6,722 bases of DNA from Victivallales bacterium (GCA_016930955.1 JAFGFR010000198.1:1-6722); one strand, 5' to 3'; shown: positions 1-5,947, counted from the stretch's first letter. Notes: a model not told the origin generated them from the sequence alone. Numbers and translations are program-made.

Positions 1-1
1 C

Positions 2-244
2 ATGCTGGCGCGCTTGCAACCTTCGGATTCGGTCGCCGACGAGGCATCCATAATCAAGGCCGCGGCCGCGGCACCAAAGCGCGCCTCCTTGTGCCTCATT
101 GTCGCAGCGGGCGATCCAGACGTCTTCGCCAAGGCATCCTCCAAACTCGTCGACGAGGGAAGAACTGTCTCAATGTATCTCCAATCCCAACTGTCAGACT
201 CATTCAATCCCCCAGGGCATGTCCGCGTGAGATTCTACCCTTAA
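2..244 (+). CDS. C-terminal end of a gene cut by the left edge, possibly a DUF58 family protein
   Basis: The reading frame is open at the left edge and ends at TAA 242-244, so this is most likely the last 80 or so residues of a longer protein rather than a small complete gene. No ribosome binding site can be seen because only one base precedes the ATG. Codon third positions are mostly G or C, as in a real gene. The segment starting LARLQPSDS, then a short spacer, a hydrophobic beta-strand (SLCLIVAAGDPD) and a second strand after KLVDEGRTVSMYL, resembles the tail of DUF58 (von Willebrand A-like) proteins. There a conserved 'LARL.PSD' is followed by a strand and 'L...G..V'. That match is from memory and is tentative; DUF58 proteins often sit beside MoxR ATPases and transglutaminase-like proteins, which would lie to the left of the window. 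The gene is followed by a repeat-bearing gap. Confidence 0.5.
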   Translation: MLARLQPSDSVADEASIIKAAAAAPKRASLCLIVAAGDPDVFAKASSKLVDEGRTVSMYLQSQLSDSFNPPGHVRVRFYP

Positions 245-255
245 ATCTCAAAAAT
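241..255. repeat. 15-bp inverted copy of a motif at 5839-5853
   Basis: TTAAATCTCAAAAAT overlaps the stop codon of the first gene. The exact reverse complement, ATTTTTGAGATTTAA, is found at 5839-5853, 124 bp after the phosphatase gene. Each copy lies between the end of a gene and a copy of the larger hairpin repeat (at 276 and at 6028). The function is unknown; it may be a remnant of a longer shared element. Confidence 0.4.
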
Positions 256-275
256 GAAGGAATTTCAATCTTCCT

Positions 276-378
276 GAGCCGATTTCAAAACTACCCGTGG
301 CCGCGCTGCCTGCTATTTTGGATGCGAGGCCGCGCCTGCGCTCCCAACGCGGTCCACGCGGAGTTTTGAAACTGGCTC
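276..378 (+). repeat. Hairpin repeat, copy A, with 25-bp terminal inverted repeats (MITE- or REP-like)
   Basis: This is a 103-bp element whose ends, 276-300 and 354-378, are reverse complements at 21 of 25 positions; both arms contain the core TTTCAAAACT read inward. Inside, 303-311 (GCGCTGCCT) pairs with 327-335 (AGGCCGCGC) at 8 of 9 positions around a 15-nt loop containing ATTTTGGATGCG. The first 62 bases match copy B (minus strand, ending at 3832) at about 58 positions, and copy C (from 6028) is a more diverged relative. There is no coding capacity. It resembles a non-autonomous mobile element or a REP-type palindrome unit. Confidence 0.75.
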
Positions 379-394
379 TTTCTGTCTCGGACAA

Positions 395-449
395 CGAGAA
401 CGGCGACGATAGTGGTTGACGATTCGAATTTACTCGTAATCCGTTCTCG
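395..449. repeat. Long imperfect inverted repeat (potential stem-loop)
   Basis: CGAGAACGG at 395-403 is the exact reverse complement of CCGTTCTCG at 441-449. Between them GGTTGACGA (413-421) is a near match, 7 of 9, to the complement of TCGTAATCC at 434-442, and the palindrome ATTCGAAT lies at 422-429. As RNA or cruciform DNA this could form one of two competing hairpins. No run of T follows on either strand, so it does not look like a classical terminator. GCGACGA is repeated in inverted orientation around it. Confidence 0.5.
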
Positions 450-537
450 TCGCCGCTCTCCTCAACCGATTGCCGGCACCACCTTCATTTTCCGGTGAGC
501 CTCACAATTTCCAGGCTATTTCTTTTTGCGGGATCAA

Positions 538-551
538 GAAGTTTGAACTTC
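538..551. repeat. 14-bp perfect palindrome GAAGTTTGAACTTC
   Basis: This self-complementary sequence lies 25 bp downstream of the stop codon of the leftward TMTC-like gene. It could fold into a small hairpin after the end of that operon. On the minus strand it is not followed by a T-tract, so intrinsic termination here is unproven. Confidence 0.3.
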
Positions 552-576
552 CTCGAGGTAAGGATAGCTGAGACTC

Positions 577-2289
577 TTACTCGACACCGCCTGGCGGGGC
601 GACGCGGGTTTTTGTCCGCCATTTCCCTTGTCTGGCAAGATTTACAGCCTCAATCAGCTTGGGGTCCCGGGGATAGACCTCGAGGATCCTCTCCCATACC
701 AACAAAGCCTTCTCGTGATATCCCTCCTCGGCATACACCACACCCAGCATGTAGTTGGCATGAAGATGATTGATGCTGAGCCGCAGTGCATGCCGGAGGC
801 TTTCTTTGGCCTCTTGAAGATGTCCCAACTGAGCCAGATACGTCCCCTTGTTCGCGTATCCCGTGGCGTATTCCGGGTATATCTCGGTGGTTTTGTCAGC
901 AGCTATGACGGCACCGCCGTAGTCGCCGATTTTGGACAGCTGCACGGAGAGGTTGTTCCAGATTTTCACGCTCCGGGGAGCCGTCTCAACTCCTGCCAGG
1001 CTCAAGGCCAGTTCGCTCTTCCATGCATAGGTCCTGTGGAAGGTCCTCACAAAAAGGGTCATAAGTATCAATAGAACTAAGGCCACAAAGGGTACTGCAT
1101 GGATTTTCCGCGAGATTCGCGACAGGAAATTGGCCGATGCGATGCAGAGGCATAGTGACGGGAGGTATTGTAGTCTTTCGGCGAAGATCGTACCCGCCGG
1201 GACGATAAAGTTGCCTGCCGGGATAATCAAAATAATATATGACGATGTCAGAAAAAGAATTTTCCTGCAGTCTCGACGATGTATCATAATAAGCGTGGCA
1301 ACTGCAAGAGCAAACGAAAGCACTGTCAGCCATGCAAAGAAATCAAAAAACGATTCTGAAGGCAGGATCTCGGCAAAGGAGTAGTCATGAGAGAGAGTTG
1401 CGGGCCAAAAGAACTTGGCGAGGGCAATCCCTTGGATTCGAATTGCGGCCACGACCCTCAGAAGGGGGGGAGAGAGCGCGATGACATTGTCTATCGCGGG
1501 CATGAAGTGGTCTTTCGCAGGCAGCAGCGTCCCGAGAGCTCTGAATCTCAACGCAAACACCGCCGCCGGCGCAACAAGGTATATGGCGAAGGGGGCGAGT
1601 CTTTGCATAACGGGTCTGGGTTTGAATTCGATTTTGTGGGCAAGGCATAGGTCCATCATCATGCACACCGGAAGGAAGGCCACACCGTTCTCCTTTGACA
1701 TGAATGAGAGCATATAGCACAGCGTCGCCGCAGGGATGCATATCGACGACTCCTTCCTGTAGGAGTGAAGTATAAGCCCGGCCATGAAAAATAAAGAGCA
1801 CAGCAGCTCGCCCCTGCCGAAAGCCGGTGTGACAGCCTCTACATGAATCGGGTGAAGCGCGAAGAGCATGGCCGACAAAAACGCCACGGACTTGCCGAAG
1901 CGCAGCCGGGATACAAGCTTGAAGACAAGCAAACACACTATCGTATGGAGCAGTAGGTTTGTAATTCGGAACCCGGGCTCGAAAAGACCTGTATCAGGAT
2001 CGGCCAGCGGGGAGTAGGCCTTGATATCCAGCCAGTAAGAGAAAAGCGTCAGTGGCCTGTAAAGCCCCTGCGTCCGCTCAATCTTCCAGAAAGACCTGTT
2101 CCAGCATTGTAAAGGATTGACCTGCTCGATATAGAAGGGATCCTCCCTGATCAGGGGGATATCATCGAATAGAAGTTCCCCTTCCAGTCCCGGGATGAAG
2201 GGCAGTATTGCGGCAGCGACTATTATCAGCGGGAGAAATCTGGACACTCTGGAAATTATTGCATCAGGAAACTTCATGGTATCATGCAC
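577..2289 (-). CDS. TMTC-like multi-span membrane protein with C-terminal TPRs (putative GT-C glycosyltransferase)
   Basis: The product is 570 residues from GTG 2289, or 566 from the in-frame ATG at 2277; neither start has a strong ribosome site. The GTG shares its G with the TAG stop of the ZIP gene (TAGTG), which suggests translational coupling. A hydrophobic segment at about 18-34 is followed by an extracytoplasmic loop with FDD (41-43), the acidic motif expected near the active site of GT-C enzymes, and LYRPLTLFSYW (76-86). ALHPIHVEAV (144-153) with GRGELL (158-163), SKENG (198-202), HDYSF (301-305) and AERLQYLPS (370-378) are hallmarks of the TMTC / 'TPR plus glycosyltransferase-like' family. 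Further membrane spans lie at about 110-128, 133-145, 162-176, 185-197, 231-248, 315-336, 343-358, 374-389 and 399-415. Three TPR units follow at about 439-540, with NNLSVQLSKIGDYGGAV, YANKGTYLAQLGHLQEA and ANYMLGVVYAEEGYHEKA. Eukaryotic TMTCs O-mannosylate proteins; the bacterial substrate is unknown. It is the last gene of the operon. Confidence 0.8.
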   Translation of the reverse strand: MHDTMKFPDAIISRVSRFLPLIIVAAAILPFIPGLEGELLFDDIPLIREDPFYIEQVNPLQCWNRSFWKIERTQGLYRPLTLFSYWLDIKAYSPLADPDTGLFEPGFRITNLLLHTIVCLLVFKLVSRLRFGKSVAFLSAMLFALHPIHVEAVTPAFGRGELLCSLFFMAGLILHSYRKESSICIPAATLCYMLSFMSKENGVAFLPVCMMMDLCLAHKIEFKPRPVMQRLAPFAIYLVAPAAVFALRFRALGTLLPAKDHFMPAIDNVIALSPPLLRVVAAIRIQGIALAKFFWPATLSHDYSFAEILPSESFFDFFAWLTVLSFALAVATLIMIHRRDCRKILFLTSSYIILIIPAGNFIVPAGTIFAERLQYLPSLCLCIASANFLSRISRKIHAVPFVALVLLILMTLFVRTFHRTYAWKSELALSLAGVETAPRSVKIWNNLSVQLSKIGDYGGAVIAADKTTEIYPEYATGYANKGTYLAQLGHLQEAKESLRHALRLSINHLHANYMLGVVYAEEGYHEKALLVWERILEVYPRDPKLIEAVNLARQGKWRTKTRVAPPGGVE

Positions 2290-3191
2290 TATTTCATCAA
2301 AAGCAGACTAAGGGCCATCACAAGCATTCCTGCAACAAGCCCGATGATGCTGTCGTGCCCCTTGCCATACGCCCTGCTGGTGGGTAAAAGCTCGTCAAGG
2401 CTTATATAGACCATGATCCCCGCGATCATGCCGAATGTTATCCCCATGATCTCATCGGGCACTGCCCCTTCGCCGCCTCCGAAAACGATGCGCATCGCGA
2501 AAAATGCGATGAGTGCGCCGGCAGGCTCGGCAAGCCCGCTCAGGGCAGAATACATGAAAGCTTTTTTCCTGTCTCCCGTGGCATAGAAGATCGGCACCGA
2601 CACACAGATCCCTTCCGGGATGTTGTGCAAAGCTATGGCTATCGCTATCGCAACGCCAACCTTTGGGTCCTGGAGCGCGGCGAGAAAGGTCGCCAACCCC
2701 TCCGGGAAGTTGTGTATGGTTATCGCAATTGCGGTGAACAACCCCATCCGCATGAGTTTTTTGTCATAGCGTGATCTTTCCGCTTTACCCTCGGCACGCG
2801 ACAACTTGGAGATCACGGAGAACTCACCGGTGGTCGGAAGCGGTGCCTGCGGGTCGTGCAGGGGCCCGGTCTCCCTTTCGGTATGGGTCTCATGAGGGTT
2901 CTCGGCAGAGGGTATCAGGTTGTCAATCACCGCGATCAGCAGTATCCCGCCGAAGAAGGATGCCGCATTGATCCATGCACCAATCAGCTCCCCGTACCTT
3001 TCACCGAGAACTTCAAGACCCTTGAAGAATATCTCAACAAACGAGACGTAGAGCATGACCCCCGCCGAGAAACCTGTTGCAATCGAGAGGAAGCGGTAGT
3101 CTGTCCTCTTGGCAGTGAATGCGATGACACTGCCGATGGCAGTGGCGAGACCGGCGAAGAAGGTCAGGCCAAAAGCAATCAGCAATTCCAT
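2289..3191 (-). CDS. zupT: ZIP family divalent metal transporter (ZupT-like)
   Basis: The product is a 300-residue inner-membrane metal (Zn/Fe/Mn) uptake permease. The ATG at 3191 is chosen because GGGGAG lies 6 bases upstream of it; an ATG at 3218 is in frame but would overlap the preceding gene and has no better site. TM1-TM3 fall at about 4-25, 34-58 and 72-92, with AGVMLYVSFVEIF (43-55) typical of ZIP helix 2. A cytoplasmic variable loop at about 93-145 is rich in histidine and charge (H100, H103, H112) and could sense or deliver metal. The metal-site motifs HNFPEG (160-165, TM4) and HNIPEG (189-194, TM5) are both intact, and GLAEPAG (219-225) and VYISLDELLP (261-270) match the ZupT C-terminal helices. 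It is somewhat longer than E. coli ZupT (257 residues) because of the loop. It lies 17 bp downstream of the DUF1874-like gene and overlaps the next gene by one base. The actual metal and direction are inferred from the family. Confidence 0.93.
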   Translation of the reverse strand: MELLIAFGLTFFAGLATAIGSVIAFTAKRTDYRFLSIATGFSAGVMLYVSFVEIFFKGLEVLGERYGELIGAWINAASFFGGILLIAVIDNLIPSAENPHETHTERETGPLHDPQAPLPTTGEFSVISKLSRAEGKAERSRYDKKLMRMGLFTAIAITIHNFPEGLATFLAALQDPKVGVAIAIAIALHNIPEGICVSVPIFYATGDRKKAFMYSALSGLAEPAGALIAFFAMRIVFGGGEGAVPDEIMGITFGMIAGIMVYISLDELLPTSRAYGKGHDSIIGLVAGMLVMALSLLLMK

Positions 3192-3194
3192 AGT

Positions 3195-3204
3195 ATTCTC
3201 CCCG
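3195..3204 (-). promoter_or_regulatory. Ribosome binding site that decides the ZIP gene start
   Basis: On the minus strand GGGGAG lies 6 bases before the ATG at 3191, in the gap after the TGA (3209-3211) of the preceding gene. This favours the 300-residue product over an extended 309-residue one. Confidence 0.7.
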
Positions 3205-3208
3205 GCAG

Positions 3209-3574
3209 TCAGACCCATTCTATCTTCAGCACAGTCCAGCCCTTTATCTTATCGGCTGACACCTCCTCGCCGACAGCCGGCCTGAAATTAGCCACATAGT
3301 CCGCAGAGAGAATATAGCACTGCCTGAACTCTTTGCCATGGTAAAACGGGTAGCCTTCATCATCGAGGCCTATCACCGGGCGATCCTGAGGAGGGGTGAG
3401 GTCGGCTCCGATAAAGTCCGAGGCGTTGCCTATCGTGTTCTCATGCCCCCAGAAAGAAAGAACCCCCACCGACTTGAGCTTCTTGCGAAACTCGCAGATG
3501 TCAACAGGCATGATCGATACTTCCCGCCGGAGCAAGTTCATCGGGAAACCGTTTCCCACAAGTATTTTTTCCAT
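3209..3574 (-). CDS. DUF1874 (STIV B116-like) protein, candidate AcrIII-1/Crn2-type ring nuclease
   Basis: This is a small cytoplasmic protein of 121 residues with no signal or membrane segment. The start at 3574 has AGGAG 5 bases upstream. From memory of the family, residues 1-15 (MEKILVGNGFPMNLL) align without gaps to the start of SIRV1 gp29 and STIV B116, sharing N8, F10, N13 and L15. GHENT (43-47) corresponds to the GHDST motif that carries the catalytic histidine of AcrIII-1 (H44 here, H47 there). DRPVIGL (64-70) corresponds to NRVEIKL. NFRPAVGEEVSADKI (96-110) lies on QRLEEGKILTLEEI, keeping the arginine (R98) but not the glutamates, and the C-terminal strand TVLKIEW matches VQFFEII. 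Known members cleave cyclic tetra-adenylate, the second messenger of type III CRISPR, but many bacterial DUF1874 proteins are uncharacterised. It is about 10 residues longer than viral members, owing to an insert at about 73-84. It leads an operon with a ZIP transporter and a TMTC-like protein. The fold call is fairly firm; the activity is inferred. Confidence 0.6.
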   Translation of the reverse strand: MEKILVGNGFPMNLLRREVSIMPVDICEFRKKLKSVGVLSFWGHENTIGNASDFIGADLTPPQDRPVIGLDDEGYPFYHGKEFRQCYILSADYVANFRPAVGEEVSADKIKGWTVLKIEWV

Positions 3575-3579
3575 AAAGT

Positions 3580-3585
3580 CTCCTC
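3580..3585 (-). promoter_or_regulatory. Ribosome binding site of the DUF1874-like gene
   Basis: On the minus strand GAGGAG ends 5 bases before the ATG at 3574, which is close to ideal. It supports this start, which the N-terminal family motif (N8, F10) also requires. Confidence 0.7.
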
Positions 3586-3629
3586 ATGTTTGCCCACAGC
3601 TGCCGGCTCGCCCTATTTAAGGAATTTAT

Positions 3630-3659
3630 AATGTAATGCTCGAACAGCACCAATGTCAA
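3630..3659 (-). promoter_or_regulatory. Sigma-70-type promoter of the DUF1874-zupT-TMTC operon
   Basis: Read on the minus strand, a consensus -35 box TTGACA (3659-3654) is followed after 18 bp by TACATT (3635-3630), which fits TATAAT at 4 of 6. Transcription would begin near 3623 and leave a leader of about 50 bases before the ATG at 3574. No other good promoter is seen before the two downstream genes, so all three are probably transcribed together. Confidence 0.5.
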
Positions 3660-3710
3660 GGGGGAAATAATAGGGAATGAGTGTTAAATCACGCTTTGCT
3701 TTTGTTGACT

Positions 3711-3719
3711 TGGTGTAAT
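3711..3719 (+). promoter_or_regulatory. Possible extended -10 promoter of the phosphatase gene
   Basis: TGG followed by TGTAAT (5 of 6 to TATAAT) forms an extended -10 element on the plus strand, with no good -35 box at the right distance. The nearby TTGACT at 3705 would need a -10 near 3728, where none is evident. If used, the transcript would carry a leader of about 130 bases that includes repeat copy B. Confidence 0.25.
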
Positions 3720-3750
3720 ATTCTGGAGATGGAGCCAGATGGATATTTTG

Positions 3751-3832
3751 AGGTATGCCCACTTCCGCATCGGCGTGGCCTCGCATCCAAAATGTCAGGC
3801 CGCGCGGCCACGGGTAGTTTTGAAATCGGCTC
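3751..3832 (-). repeat. Hairpin repeat, copy B, in the leader of the phosphatase gene
   Basis: Read on the minus strand from 3832, this begins GAGCCGATTTCAAAACTACC and matches copy A almost perfectly for 62 bases. It matches copy C over all 82 bases without a gap (about 69 identical, by eye). The perfect palindrome GGCCGCGCGGCC lies at 3798-3809. On the plus strand 3773-3781 pairs with 3797-3805 (nine pairs, one G-U) around a 15-nt loop. A further GAGCCAG at 3732-3738 might mark an eroded opposite end, which would make the full element 101 bp, close to the 103 bp of copy A. It ends 23 bases before the ATG of the phosphatase gene. Confidence 0.75.
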
Positions 3833-3845
3833 TCTAAAGTAAATA

Positions 3846-3852
3846 GAGGGAG
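3846..3852 (+). promoter_or_regulatory. Ribosome binding site of the phosphatase gene
   Basis: GAGGGAG lies 3-4 bases before the first ATG at 3856 and 6-7 bases before the second ATG at 3859. Spacing slightly favours the second start; the two differ by one methionine only. Confidence 0.6.
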
Positions 3853-3855
3853 AAT

Positions 3856-5715
3856 ATGATGAAGAGCATTAGGGGAAAGATGCTGGTCAGGTTCGGAGGG
3901 GTGCTTAGCGTACTTCTGATCCTGCTCGGCTTGGTTGTATATGAGAGGACGGCCGACACCGTCATGCCATTGACCAGGAATCTGAGCATCGAGGTGCTGG
4001 CCGCCCGCTCGGATGAGATGGCAAAGCTCCTAGACGGGTACGTCAGGGATGTCGAACTTATTTCAGACGATCCTGCCTACTTTTCCGGGGAAGAAGGGAA
4101 AATCATCCCGGCAATGTCCAAAGGCCTGGGGAAACTCGGCAACAACGACTACGAAATGCTTTTTTTCGCGGACACTTCAGGGTCTTTTGTGACAAGCTGC
4201 GGGGAGCATGGAGACGTTTCCGACCGGGAGTACTTCGTGGCGGTGGTCAAAGGCAATTCAGCTTTTCATATCAGCACCCCGGTGGTGTCGAGGGCATCGG
4301 GCAAGGATGTCTTCGTTGTCGCAGTCCCTCTTAAAAACGACCGTGGCGAGATAAGCGGCATGCTCGGCGCAACCGTTCTCCTCGAGACACTGTCAGGGAT
4401 CGCGGCAAAGATAAGCGTCGGGAAACACGGTTTCGGATATGTGACTTCCGGCGACGGTACACTGATCGCGCATCCCAACCGCGAATGGCGCTTGAAGCTG
4501 AATCTCCTCGACTCTGCCAGGCACGGGTTCTCCGACCTGGACAAGGCAGGTGAGAAGATGATCGTCGGCGAGTCGGGCTTCGCCGAATATACCCGCCCGG
4601 ACGGCGAGAAGTATATAACAGTTTTCCACCCCATACGCAACTCCGGGGGGTGGTCCCTCGGAATTGCATTCAAACAGGACGAGATCCTCGGCCCGGCCAG
4701 AGCGCTTGTCAGAACAGTCGCCCTCCTCATGACGGCAATCCTGGCGGCGGTGCTTGTGGCCGTCGCCCTGCTTTCCGCATCAATAGCTGAGCCTATACAA
4801 AAGTTGTGCATCTGTGCACAGACAATCGGCCAAGGCACGCTCGACAAGCCCATCGTCATCCGTACAGGGGACGAGATTGAAAAACTCGCCGACTCATTCA
4901 ACCGCATGCAGATCGATCTCGCTGTCCACATCGAAAACCTCAAGCGCACCACCGCAGAGAAAGAGCGCATCGAGCACGATCTGGCCGTGGCCAACAAAAT
5001 ACAGAACAGCATGCTCCCAAGAACATTCCCACCATTCCCAAACATCGACACCCTCGACCTCTTCGCAACAATGCAGCCGGCGAAGGAGGTCGGAGGCGAC
5101 TTCTATGACTTCTTCATGATAGACGACAGGAGGCTATGCTTCTCCATCGGCGATATCTCCGACAAGGGCATCGGCGCAGCACTGTTCATGGTCATCACAA
5201 GAACCATCCTGAAAAACCAGGCCATGCAGGGCCTCCCGCTCCAGGAGATCATGGCGCGAACGAACGACATGCTCTGCGACGAGAATGAGGAAAGCATGTT
5301 CGCAACTGTACTTATGGGCACCCTCGACATTCGAAGCGGGGAAATCCTGTACGCATGTGCCGGACACAACCCCCCGCTCATAGCAAGAAACAACGACAAA
5401 TACGCTTTCCTCAAGGTTGACCCCTGCATAGTCCTGGGAGCATTCCCAAAATCCTCATTCACGGTGCTCAAGACAACCATCGCCCCGGGGGACTCGCTTT
5501 TCCTTTATACAGACGGCGTTTCCGAGGCACAGAACCATAAGGGAGAGCTCTTCGGTGAAAAACGCATGCTGGACGCCGCGAACTCATGCAAAAATAGATC
5601 CGCCAGAAACATCATCGGCACAATCAGAGACGCAGTTGACTCATTCATCGAGGGAAACCCGCCTTCAGACGACATCACAATGCTCGCTCTGGGAACCATC
5701 AGGCCAAGGAAATAA
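3856..5715 (+). CDS. Membrane-anchored SpoIIE-type PP2C serine/threonine phosphatase with Cache sensor and HAMP
   Basis: The product is a 619-residue sensor phosphatase. Its N-terminal membrane anchor is at about 11-29. A periplasmic double Cache (dCache) sensor spans about 35-275, recognisable by DREYF (123-127), ISTPVVSRASGKDVFVVAVP (139-158) and GYVTSGDGTLIAHP (194-207). The second membrane span is at about 284-310 and a HAMP domain at about 311-363 (AEPIQKL, GDEIEKLADSFNRM). A short coiled-coil linker at 360-385 ends in IQNSMLP. The phosphatase domain occupies about 395-615, with the metal ligands in place: GGDFYD (413-418), IGDISDKGIGAALFM (431-445), CAGHNPP (501-507), YTDGVSEA (551-558) and SDDITML (604-610). 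Enzymes of this design dephosphorylate anti-sigma-factor antagonists (STAS proteins) in partner-switching or RsbU-like cascades when the sensor binds its ligand. No partner gene lies beside it, and the ligand is unknown. It is transcribed divergently from the DUF1874-led operon. Confidence 0.92.
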   Translation: MMKSIRGKMLVRFGGVLSVLLILLGLVVYERTADTVMPLTRNLSIEVLAARSDEMAKLLDGYVRDVELISDDPAYFSGEEGKIIPAMSKGLGKLGNNDYEMLFFADTSGSFVTSCGEHGDVSDREYFVAVVKGNSAFHISTPVVSRASGKDVFVVAVPLKNDRGEISGMLGATVLLETLSGIAAKISVGKHGFGYVTSGDGTLIAHPNREWRLKLNLLDSARHGFSDLDKAGEKMIVGESGFAEYTRPDGEKYITVFHPIRNSGGWSLGIAFKQDEILGPARALVRTVALLMTAILAAVLVAVALLSASIAEPIQKLCICAQTIGQGTLDKPIVIRTGDEIEKLADSFNRMQIDLAVHIENLKRTTAEKERIEHDLAVANKIQNSMLPRTFPPFPNIDTLDLFATMQPAKEVGGDFYDFFMIDDRRLCFSIGDISDKGIGAALFMVITRTILKNQAMQGLPLQEIMARTNDMLCDENEESMFATVLMGTLDIRSGEILYACAGHNPPLIARNNDKYAFLKVDPCIVLGAFPKSSFTVLKTTIAPGDSLFLYTDGVSEAQNHKGELFGEKRMLDAANSCKNRSARNIIGTIRDAVDSFIEGNPPSDDITMLALGTIRPRK

Positions 5716-5838
5716 ATGACCGTCGCAGCGTCGGCATGCCCCATAAGCTCCTGCGCCATACGGTTCGCTCCCGGCCGCGACTTGATGTTTAAGCTCTGAC
5801 TTGATACTAACTGATCTTTCACCTTTTTGGTTAGAAGA

Positions 5839-5853
5839 ATTTTTGAGATTTAA
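5839..5853. repeat. 15-bp motif ATTTTTGAGATTTAA, inverted copy of 241-255
   Basis: This is the exact reverse complement of 241-255. It lies in the gap after the phosphatase gene, about 175 bp before repeat copy C. Confidence 0.4.
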
Positions 5854-5947
5854 CCCTCCGAGGTGCCACTTCGCTCCCGATGTCCGTCGGGCTTTGATCC
5901 CTGCGGGATCGGCTCTCCGCATCGCACCATGTCTCTATCCTCATTTT

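Noticed and set aside
91..369. 92-residue plus-strand frame overlapping the first gene and repeat copy A
   Set aside because: It is out of frame with the better-supported C-terminal gene and its second half is repeat DNA.
1385..1936. 183-residue open frame on the minus strand
   Set aside because: It is a different frame within the TMTC-like gene, whose motifs and membrane segments are convincing.
2289..3218. Longer ZIP product starting at ATG 3218
   Set aside because: It would overlap the preceding gene, adds non-hydrophobic residues before a natural TM1, and the strong ribosome site serves the ATG at 3191.
3820..3846. Promoter TTGAAA ... TAAATA just before the phosphatase gene
   Set aside because: The spacing is only 14 bp and the -10 would abut the ribosome site, leaving no leader.
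4266..5051. 261-residue open frame on the minus strand
   Set aside because: It is antisense to the well-supported phosphatase gene and its Ser/Arg-rich sequence has no recognisable domain.
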